A stretch of DNA of 6,365 bases, from assembly GCA_016210375.1 (NCBI GenBank), contig JACQUH010000256.1:1-6365 (forward strand), read 5' to 3'. The position numbers and the translations under genes were made by a program. This stretch comes from Chloroflexota bacterium. Lineage in GTDB: Bacteria > Chloroflexota > Dehalococcoidia > Lucifugimonadales > JACPCL1. Position 1 is the stretch's first letter, and every line of letters starts with the position of its first letter. A model generated the notes under the pieces. It worked only from the letters and a program-made list of their open reading frames with translations, did not search any database and was not told where the DNA came from. This document shows, piece by piece, positions 1 through 5,606 of this stretch.

Positions 1-9
1 AGGGGGTTA

Positions 10-28
10 GGTCATTCTGTACATGACC
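10..28. other. Short inverted repeat in the methyltransferase leader
   Basis: GGTCAT at 10-15 and ATGACC at 23-28 form a perfect 6-base inverted repeat around a 7-base loop, about 57 bases before the methyltransferase start. There is no T-run after either arm, so it does not look like an intrinsic terminator. It could be an operator half-site pair or the tail of an upstream gene's structure. A repeat this short can arise by chance, so the assignment is weak. Confidence 0.25.
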
Positions 29-74
29 ATTAGTCGGGGGATTGAATACCGCGCACGAGCAAACAAAACGGGAT

Positions 75-80
75 GGAGGA
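75..80 (+). promoter_or_regulatory. Ribosome binding site that sets the methyltransferase start
   Basis: GGAGGA at 75-80 is a strong Shine-Dalgarno match ending 4 bases before the ATG at 85. An earlier in-frame ATG at 73 overlaps this site and has only A-rich sequence before it, so the start at 85 is preferred. Confidence 0.7.
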
Positions 81-84
81 CCCC

Positions 85-906
85 ATGACACAAGACACGA
101 CAAAGCCAGACCTGGCTTCCCTCAACGCCGATGCCCAGCGCCGCTGGGAAACCAACGCCGGCTGGTGGGACGACTATTTTGGCGAGGGCAACCAGTTCCA
201 CCGGCTGCTGAACGGGCCAGCCATAGAGCGCCTGCTGGCCCTCCAGCCTGGCGAGACGGTCCTGGACGTCGCCTGTGGCAACGGCGTCCTGTCCCGCCGC
301 ATGGCGCAGTTGGGCGCCCAGGTGGTGGCCTTTGACTTCAGCGCTGAGTTCATCGCCAGGGCAAAGGCCCGCACCACCCGCAACGCGGACCGGGTCCAGT
401 ACCTGGTGATGGATGCCACAGACCAGGCTGCCCTGCTATCCCTGAGCGAGAGAAGGTTTGACGCTGCCATCTGCTCCATGGCCTTCATGGACATGGCCGC
501 CATAGAGCCGCTGCTCTCGGCTCTGGGCAAGCTGCTCAAGCCTGGCGGGCGACTGGTGTTCTCGGTCCTGCACCCGTGCTTCAACAATTCCATGGGCTGC
601 AAGCTGGGAGTGGAAGAAGAGGACAGGGAGGGAGAGATGGTCATCACCAGGTACGTCAGGGTCTGGCGTTACATCACGCCCTCGGCAGCCCAGGGCATCG
701 GCATCGTCGGCCAGCCAACCCCACACATCTACTTCCACCGGCCCATCAGCCTGCTGTATAGCGCCTGCTTCAAAGCTGGGTTCGTCCTGGACGGCATAGA
801 GGAACCGGTCTTTGACGCCTCGGTCCAGGGCAACAACCCCCTGGGATGGTCCAGCTTCAGCGAGATACCGCCGGTGCTGGTGAGCCGGATGCGGCTGAAG
901 AGGTAG
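85..906 (+). CDS. Class I SAM-dependent methyltransferase
   Basis: A 273-residue soluble protein predicted to move a methyl group from S-adenosylmethionine to an unknown acceptor in the cytoplasm. The Rossmann-fold motifs are in order. Motif I is VLDVACGNG at about residues 59-67 (SAM glycine loop). The acidic end of strand 2 is in VVAFDFS (Asp84). VMDATD lies near residue 110. Motif II-like FDAAICSMAF is at about 125-134, and motif III LLKPGGRLVF at about 150-159 is followed by HPCF. An N-terminal helix with WWDDYF and a C-terminal FHRPISLL...AGF segment are typical of UbiE/Methyltransf_11/25-like enzymes. They do not define the substrate. The ATG at 85 is chosen for its Shine-Dalgarno site; an ATG at 73 would add MEDP. 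The stop codon directly abuts the stop of the opposite-strand gene. It is the only + strand gene here, so no operon partner suggests a pathway. Family assignment is firm; substrate is unknown. Confidence 0.9.
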   Translation: MTQDTTKPDLASLNADAQRRWETNAGWWDDYFGEGNQFHRLLNGPAIERLLALQPGETVLDVACGNGVLSRRMAQLGAQVVAFDFSAEFIARAKARTTRNADRVQYLVMDATDQAALLSLSERRFDAAICSMAFMDMAAIEPLLSALGKLLKPGGRLVFSVLHPCFNNSMGCKLGVEEEDREGEMVITRYVRVWRYITPSAAQGIGIVGQPTPHIYFHRPISLLYSACFKAGFVLDGIEEPVFDASVQGNNPLGWSSFSEIPPVLVSRMRLKR

Positions 907-2037
907 CTATTGGAATTTGAAACCTGTGATCGCCAAGATCGCGTCAGCCTCGCCTCTGGCGGCTAAATAGAGAGTGGCGCCATCTTTGGTGAACCAGAGG
1001 CCTTGCACCACATCCATACCCGTCAGGAAACGGTAGACCCCGTCGGAAAGTGTGTCATCGTCTGGCCCGTCGGGCAGGGCCGCCCATACGTTTCCCGCAC
1101 CAGTCACAAACAGGGTGCCATTGGGGGCGAAAACGAGCTGGTCAGGCCGCGCAAACCCTTTTGCTTTGGCCGCTGTCACGAAGTTAGAAAGCTTGCCAGT
1201 AACAGGGTCTATGGTCACGACACGGGTCTCAGCCTGAACACTGAGCACCACATAGAGCTTGCCGTCCGGCCCCATGCGTATGGCTTCGGCACCGTAATAC
1301 TTTGTTCCCTCTTTGCCTGTGTCGGGCGCTTCCAAATACGCCGTCTTGACCCACCCCTGGTTCTCTTTGAGGACATACAGTGTTCCTTTGGTCAAGTCTG
1401 GAGGAGCGTCCAGCACGTATTTGTACAGGTGACCACCCTCGGGCACATCGTCACCCAGGTAAATCGTGTCCGCCCCTACTGGTTCCAACCCTTCGCCCCG
1501 GTGCTGGCCCATCGCCCGTAGAGGGGGAGGCACAGGCTGGTCAGGCACATCGGGCTGGAGGGCACGGTAGAACCCAAGCTCACGCTCTAATGGCCCGACT
1601 CCCGTCCCCTCCTCTGCGACGATCACGACATTGCCTGGCTGGTAATAGATGATGCCCCCAGGACGGTGCAGCCCGGTGGTAAGTTGGATTGTATCCCCTG
1701 TAGCTAGATTAACCCTATAGGCTGCACCGTCCGGGTACGCCAGATGGGTGATAAAGAACAGATACTTCTCTTGCGGGTCCAGCGTGAGCAGATCCGTCTC
1801 ATCGTACTTGTGGGAAGGCACGACTTCACGGTAGATAAACCCCGATGGCAATCCCGGTTTCCCGATTTCCCCTTTGTGTTCGGGTTCCACGGTCGTGGGG
1901 TCAAATCCCAGCTTATTGATGACGTCCTGGGTCACTTGAGGTAGCGCAGTGCCCTGGGCGCAGCCCGGGAGTCCAAGAGCTACCAGCAGCATTCCGAAAG
2001 CAACACGACATACGCTCAGCTTTGTGCCTAGACGCAA
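907..2037 (-). CDS. Predicted lipoprotein with PhoX/DUF839-like beta-propeller
   Basis: A 376-residue predicted exported lipoprotein. The N-terminus has basic residues, a hydrophobic stretch (about 12-23) and a lipobox LPGC with Cys26 as the likely lipidated residue. The rest shows repeated strand-turn blades with PDGK/PNGT-type turns. Several segments match, in order, the layout I know from PhoX alkaline phosphatases (DUF839): VVIVAEEG (137-144, compare TWLTCEEN), IYLGDDVPEGGHLYKYV (192-208, compare GDD..YKFV), GTLYVLKENQGW (218-229), RPDQLVFAPNGTLFVTG (297-313) and GLWFTKDGATLYLAARGE (346-362, compare FxPDGxTLFxxxQHPGE). The QHPGE-like end is altered, the protein is shorter than PhoX, and it carries a lipoprotein signal instead of a Tat signal. 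Phosphatase activity is therefore not assured; an esterase, lactonase or non-enzymatic propeller is possible. The TTG start at 2037 is chosen for its Shine-Dalgarno site; a GTG at 2046 is the alternative. It is the last gene of the likely operon, 38 bases after the MFS gene. Confidence 0.75.
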   Translation of the reverse strand: MRLGTKLSVCRVAFGMLLVALGLPGCAQGTALPQVTQDVINKLGFDPTTVEPEHKGEIGKPGLPSGFIYREVVPSHKYDETDLLTLDPQEKYLFFITHLAYPDGAAYRVNLATGDTIQLTTGLHRPGGIIYYQPGNVVIVAEEGTGVGPLERELGFYRALQPDVPDQPVPPPLRAMGQHRGEGLEPVGADTIYLGDDVPEGGHLYKYVLDAPPDLTKGTLYVLKENQGWVKTAYLEAPDTGKEGTKYYGAEAIRMGPDGKLYVVLSVQAETRVVTIDPVTGKLSNFVTAAKAKGFARPDQLVFAPNGTLFVTGAGNVWAALPDGPDDDTLSDGVYRFLTGMDVVQGLWFTKDGATLYLAARGEADAILAITGFKFQ

Positions 2038-2042
2038 CAGGC

Positions 2043-2049
2043 TCACCTC
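2043..2049 (-). promoter_or_regulatory. Ribosome binding site supporting a TTG start
   Basis: On the - strand GAGGTGA (2049 to 2043) matches seven bases of the canonical anti-Shine-Dalgarno complement AGGAGGTGA. It ends 5 bases before TTG at 2037. The in-frame GTG at 2046 lies inside this site and is thus less likely to be the start. A start at TTG gives a compact signal peptide beginning MRLGTK. Confidence 0.65.
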
Positions 2050-2075
2050 ACGGTCATTGCAGTGGCGGAAGGATC

Positions 2076-3320
2076 CTACCGGAATCTTCGGATCTGGGGC
2101 ATCACGATGAAAATAACCACGGCCACCACGCCTGACGCAGTTGCAGCAATCAGCATGGTGTTCACTGCGCCCACCGCTTCTGCCAGAGCCCCCAACATCA
2201 GCACCCCTATCCATGACAACCCCTGAATGGAGACCCGTAGGCTCATCACACGCCCCCGCATCTCATTAGGGGCCAACAATTGCAGGACCAGCTCAACCGT
2301 CGTGCCCCTAACCGTCTGGAATAGGCCCATAAGGAATGTCAGGGCGATGGAGAGGTAAAACACAGTGGATACAGCGAATCCAAGGGAGAAGGCTGTGCCC
2401 AGCAAGGAGCCTATAACAAGCACCATCCCCCGCCGGTGGAAGTTAGCCAGTATCATAACCAACGCCGAGCCAATGGATACGCCTAGCGTACTGGCCAGCA
2501 TCAGCGTGCCCAGCCCTTGGGCGCCGACGCCCAAGATGTCCCTGGCGAAGATGGGCATAAGGAAGCCACCGCCACCAAGAAGGCTCGCCGAAGCCGCCAC
2601 TAGCACCACACCAAAGATGACCGGTTCGTTCTTGACGTAGCTCAAGCCTTCCAAGGCGTTGCCCCTGACGCTTCTGTTCCTGGCTTCCGCCTCCTGGGGC
2701 TTCCAATGCAAGAACAGCAACGTAATGCCCGTGACCAGTTGCAGCGCTGCCGTAAGCCAGAAGAGACCCTCTGTGCCTACGGAGACAATGAGGAGAGTTG
2801 CCACCAGCAACCCAATGGCCCGAGGCCAGTGGTCGGCGGCAGAGTCAATCGCTGCGGCGCTGGCAAGCTGTTCCCTGGTTACCACACTGCCCACCATGGC
2901 GTGGTGGCCAGGGCGTCCAATGGATTGGATCACGCCACTCATCACCGAGGTGATCATAAGATGCCACCACTGGATCCATCCCAGGGTGATGATCAGAGAA
3001 GTGACCCCCCAGAGAACCACCAGGGCAAACTCGGTGTAGAGCACAAGTTTGCGCCTGTCAATTCGGTCTGCCAGAATCCCGCCTACGAAGGGCATGAACA
3101 GCATAGGCCAAGACAGGGAAGAGGTCACCAGGCCCAAGAGGAAGGGGGAATTGGTCAACTCCAACACCAGCCAGGCCCGGGCGAAGACCCGCATGTTGCG
3201 GCCCATGTTGGAGGTGACCCGCCCTGCCATCAGCAAGGCGAAGTTTCGCTCCTTGAGGGGGGACACTACCTGGAGCGCGGATGCCTTCAGGCCCTTTTTC
3301 TGCTGAACAGCCATTGCCAT
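2076..3320 (-). CDS. MFS transporter, MFS_3 (EntS-like exporter) type
   Basis: A 414-residue inner-membrane protein, the normal length for a 12-TM major facilitator. Hydrophobic segments span nearly the whole length, with a charged central loop at about 206-232 separating two six-helix halves. Motif A between TM2 and TM3 reads GGILADRIDRRKLV (80-93). The N-terminal FALLMAGRVTSNMG segment and the PNEMRGRVMSLR loop (351-362) are typical of the MFS_3 group, which includes the enterobactin exporter EntS and drug or metabolite efflux pumps. TM4-TM5 region SIGRPGHHAMV replaces the usual NPARQA-like sequence. Substrate cannot be read from sequence; proton-driven export is the family expectation. The ATG at 3320 has AGAGGG 8 bases upstream (3334-3329), inside the 17-base gap after the acyl-CoA synthetase-like gene, so the two are very likely co-transcribed. 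A second ATG at 3314 is possible. Confidence 0.88.
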   Translation of the reverse strand: MAMAVQQKKGLKASALQVVSPLKERNFALLMAGRVTSNMGRNMRVFARAWLVLELTNSPFLLGLVTSSLSWPMLFMPFVGGILADRIDRRKLVLYTEFALVVLWGVTSLIITLGWIQWWHLMITSVMSGVIQSIGRPGHHAMVGSVVTREQLASAAAIDSAADHWPRAIGLLVATLLIVSVGTEGLFWLTAALQLVTGITLLFLHWKPQEAEARNRSVRGNALEGLSYVKNEPVIFGVVLVAASASLLGGGGFLMPIFARDILGVGAQGLGTLMLASTLGVSIGSALVMILANFHRRGMVLVIGSLLGTAFSLGFAVSTVFYLSIALTFLMGLFQTVRGTTVELVLQLLAPNEMRGRVMSLRVSIQGLSWIGVLMLGALAEAVGAVNTMLIAATASGVVAVVIFIVMPQIRRFR

Positions 3321-3337
3321 TGACGTTTCCCTCTTAG

Positions 3338-5269
3338 CTACTCCGCGCGGTTGTAATAGTAATCCACGGCGCGTTTGAGCGCACTGGCGCAGGGCGCAAT
3401 ACCAGTGCTAGCTGGGACGCCCGCATCCATGAGCTGCTTGTACACAGCCGCAGTCACTTCCGGCGGGGCATACGGGTAGGCTGTAGACAGAGCGACTACG
3501 TACGGTTTCTTGGCGCGCTTTCGGAACTCGCAGAAGATGTCGGGGTTGTGGCCCCGGTATATGGAGATGCGGTTGTTGCGGTTGCTGACCTGCACTTCCT
3601 GGACGATGATGTCCACGTTGGGGTCGTCGTTCAGCACATCCAGCACGTTGTTCATGTTGACGGGGTCGGACAGTGTGCGCCCCTCAATGGGGTTGGCATA
3701 GGTGCTGCCCACGATATTGAAATGCTCCAGAATGCGCTTGTAAGACTCGTCAGCCAGGCGGGGGATATTGAACCCCGCTTTGGAAAACACGTTGGCGCAT
3801 TCCGTCGCATGGCCTCCCGAAAGCGCCAGGACGCCCAGACGGTAGCCAGTGGCAGGAGGCATGTTCAGAAGGAGCTTGGCCGTCTCAAAGAGCTCGTCCA
3901 TGTTCTCCACCTTCACCGCGCCGCACTGCCGCACCATGGCGTCCCACACCGCTGGCCGCGCGCTGCTGCTCGTGGAGTGGGAGGCCACCGCACGGGAGGC
4001 GTCCTCCGTCTCTCCAACCTTCCACACCAGCACGGGCTTTACCTTGGTCACGCGCCGCACCGTTTCAAAGAACGCCCGGCCGTTCCGGACGCCCTCCAGG
4101 TACATGCCAATGACCCTGGTGTCCGGGTCCTGGCCAAAGTAGTCAATATAGTCGGGGCTGTCCAGGATCACGCCGTTTCCCATGCTGACCAGCTTGCTCA
4201 GCCTGATGCCGTGGAAGCTGCTGCCCTGGCCAAAGGCCGAGGACTGGGACCCGCTGTGGGAGAGGATGCCCAGGCCCCCAGGTGGGCCATGGTAGCCGCC
4301 CAGGTTGACGCCAACGCCGATCCTGGGGTTGAAGACGCCCATGCAGTTGGGGCCAACGACCTTTAGGCCGCCCTCTCTGGCAATCTGCACCACCTGTTTC
4401 TCCAGGCGGATCCCCTCCTCGGTGCCGGTCTCGCTAAAGCCGGCGGTGTATAGGTGGACGCCCGCGACCTTTTTGGCGACGCAGTCCCGAAGGATCCGGG
4501 GCACCACCTGGGCAGGCACGGAGACGATCACGTAGTCCACATCGCCGGGCACGTCCAGGAGGCTGGGGTAGTTGGGGAACCCCAGCTCCTCGGCGCTGGG
4601 CCACTCGCTGCGGTCAATGTTGACATGGTACTTGGGGCCCTGGAAGGGAAGAACGGTGCGCAGCCACGAGTGGTTGTCCACCTTCTTGGAGCCAACCACG
4701 GCCACGCTGCGAGGATTGAAGATGCGCTCCAGCCGGTGCGTTCCGCCCGCCGCCGGAGGCGCCATCCCGACGGCCTGGCCGTTGCTTTGCAGCGGGGCAC
4801 GCAGTACCACCCTGGCCGACCTGGCCACCAGGCCATCCGGGTATGCGAAGACGGGATCAAGCTCCACCTCGCTGATCTGGGGATGCTCTTCCGCCAGTCG
4901 GGAGAGCACGAGGAGAGCCTTCTCAATGGCGGCGGTATCTGGCGCTCTGCTGGGGCCATAGCCGCCGAGGAGCCTTGCCGCCGCTCTCGGCTCTTGCACC
5001 ATCAGCCGGGCGTCCCCGGGTGTAAGGGGGACCACCCTGTAGGCAACGTCGTCCCATATATCCATGGCCATGCGGCCATAGGAGAACACGACCACGGGGC
5101 CGAAGAGAGGGTCTTGCTCCAGAGAGAGGCGAAGCTCTATACCTGGCCTCTGGACCGCGGGGTCAACCCGGAGCCCCGCCTCGGCCAGCAACTCGCCCGC
5201 CTGGGAGGGCGTCAGGTCCGTCTCACCCTCAGCGCCGCCCAGTCGGCTTATGACGTCGGAAACACTCAT
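3338..5269 (-). CDS. Acyl-CoA synthetase (ADP-forming)-like protein with shortened ATP-grasp region
   Basis: A 643-residue cytoplasmic protein related to ADP-forming acyl-CoA synthetases, which interconvert acyl-CoA, ADP and phosphate with acid, CoA and ATP through phosphohistidine. Residues 19-37 match the first helix of the ATP-grasp (beta) half. Residues 44-158 match its C-terminal lobe: DPLFGPVVVF, DVAYRVVPLTPGDA, then EVELDP where the family usually has ELDINP. About 80 residues between these parts, including the ATP-binding lysine and HKSDVGGV-like loop, are absent. A Gly/Ala/Pro-rich linker follows. Next is a complete alpha half: CoA-binding Rossmann domain (about 179-315, FNPRSVAVVG to GPNCMGVFNP), then two succinyl-CoA-ligase-like domains (about 331-466 and 477-643). 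The candidate phosphohistidine is His431 in SHSTSSSA. The beta-alpha order is the reverse of many fused forms. The ATG at 5269 is chosen because AAAGGA precedes it and a promoter overlaps any earlier start (to 5371). Acyl substrate is unknown. Activity without a partner is doubtful. Confidence 0.85.
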   Translation of the reverse strand: MSVSDVISRLGGAEGETDLTPSQAGELLAEAGLRVDPAVQRPGIELRLSLEQDPLFGPVVVFSYGRMAMDIWDDVAYRVVPLTPGDARLMVQEPRAAARLLGGYGPSRAPDTAAIEKALLVLSRLAEEHPQISEVELDPVFAYPDGLVARSARVVLRAPLQSNGQAVGMAPPAAGGTHRLERIFNPRSVAVVGSKKVDNHSWLRTVLPFQGPKYHVNIDRSEWPSAEELGFPNYPSLLDVPGDVDYVIVSVPAQVVPRILRDCVAKKVAGVHLYTAGFSETGTEEGIRLEKQVVQIAREGGLKVVGPNCMGVFNPRIGVGVNLGGYHGPPGGLGILSHSGSQSSAFGQGSSFHGIRLSKLVSMGNGVILDSPDYIDYFGQDPDTRVIGMYLEGVRNGRAFFETVRRVTKVKPVLVWKVGETEDASRAVASHSTSSSARPAVWDAMVRQCGAVKVENMDELFETAKLLLNMPPATGYRLGVLALSGGHATECANVFSKAGFNIPRLADESYKRILEHFNIVGSTYANPIEGRTLSDPVNMNNVLDVLNDDPNVDIIVQEVQVSNRNNRISIYRGHNPDIFCEFRKRAKKPYVVALSTAYPYAPPEVTAAVYKQLMDAGVPASTGIAPCASALKRAVDYYYNRAE

Positions 5270-5275
5270 CGGACA

Positions 5276-5281
5276 TCCTTT
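5276..5281 (-). promoter_or_regulatory. Ribosome binding site of the acyl-CoA synthetase-like gene
   Basis: AAAGGA on the - strand ends 6 bases before ATG at 5269. It supports this start over longer in-frame versions beginning at 5347 (ATG) or 5371 (TTG), whose extra residues show no recognisable domain. Confidence 0.55.
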
Positions 5282-5342
5282 CCCGTACACGAACTCGGGC
5301 CCATCCTGGCAATTATCCTGGCTGCCCAAGAAATTGGACGCA

Positions 5343-5371
5343 TTCATATCATGTCTGGTGGGCCGCGTCAA
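5343..5371 (-). promoter_or_regulatory. Sigma70-type promoter for the acyl-CoA synthetase-like operon
   Basis: On the - strand TTGACG (5371-5366, 5 of 6 to TTGACA) and TATGAA (5348-5343, 4 of 6 to TATAAT) are separated by the ideal 17 bases. Transcription would begin near 5336, leaving a leader of about 67 bases before ATG 5269. The next two genes have gaps too short for obvious promoters, so this site could drive all three. Assigned by eye; housekeeping promoters of this phylum may differ from E. coli consensus. Confidence 0.5.
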
Positions 5372-5465
5372 GAGGAATCACGTCCTCGGCTTGTCACCCA
5401 CCAGTCACCTCCAAGGCCACGCCCCTGTTCGCTTCTTGGTGGTCGCGGCATCCCGCCCTGCTGGA

Positions 5466-5493
5466 CTAGAGCGCCAGCTTTGGGCTGCTCTAG
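5466..5493 (-). terminator. Bulged hairpin, possible transcript end for the upstream MFS gene
   Basis: CTAGAGC (5466-5472) pairs with GCTCTAG (5487-5493), and AGC (5476-5478) pairs with GCT (5484-5486). This gives about 10 base pairs with a 3-base bulge and a 5-base loop. It lies about 115 bases beyond the MFS stop codon and before the next promoter, where a terminator would be expected. No T-tract follows on either strand, so it is not a classic intrinsic terminator. It could be a 3'-end stabiliser, a Rho-related structure or an operator. Confidence 0.35.
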
Positions 5494-5606
5494 CCTCCTA
5501 CTTTGGTCGGGGGTCGTGGATGCCTGCCCCAGCAAGCAGAGCCAAGGCTACCGGCATTGACGCAGGTAAGCACGACACACCAGTTGGTCCTTTAGCTAAG
5601 GGGCAG

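Larger units (their letters stand above)
5270..5606. other. Non-coding gap between the MFS gene and the acyl-CoA synthetase-like gene
   Basis: This 337-base stretch holds no convincing gene on either strand; open frames across it are antisense or upstream extensions of real genes. It contains the promoter at 5343-5371, the Shine-Dalgarno site at 5276-5281 and the hairpin at 5466-5493. A near-palindrome CCTTTAGCTAAGG lies at 5589-5601, just after the upstream MFS stop. The remaining bases, about 5372-5465 and 5494-5588, show nothing I can name. Confidence 0.6.

Noticed and set aside
18..47. Possible promoter for the methyltransferase (TGTACA at 18-23 and TTGAAT at 42-47)
   Set aside because: Both elements match only 4 of 6 consensus bases with an 18-base spacer; too weak to call in an 84-base leader.
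2706..3323. + strand open frame of 205 codons opposite the MFS_3 gene
   Set aside because: The opposite strand encodes a full 12-TM transporter with motif A; the + frame is Gln/His/Gly-rich and has no homology I recognise.
3548..4366. + strand open frame of 272 codons
   Set aside because: Also antisense to the acyl-CoA synthetase-like gene; no domain, no ribosome binding site seen, composition typical of a shadow frame.
3338..5269. Shortened ATP-grasp as a frameshifted or decaying pseudogene
   Set aside because: The frame is uninterrupted, the segments before and after the gap are in the same frame, and all later domains are intact, so a disrupted gene is not supported by the sequence.
4454..5560. 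Long + strand open frame (368 codons) opposite the acyl-CoA synthetase-like gene
   Set aside because: It is antisense to a gene with clear domain homology and its translation is Arg/His/Gly-rich with no recognisable motif; high-GC third positions keep such frames open.
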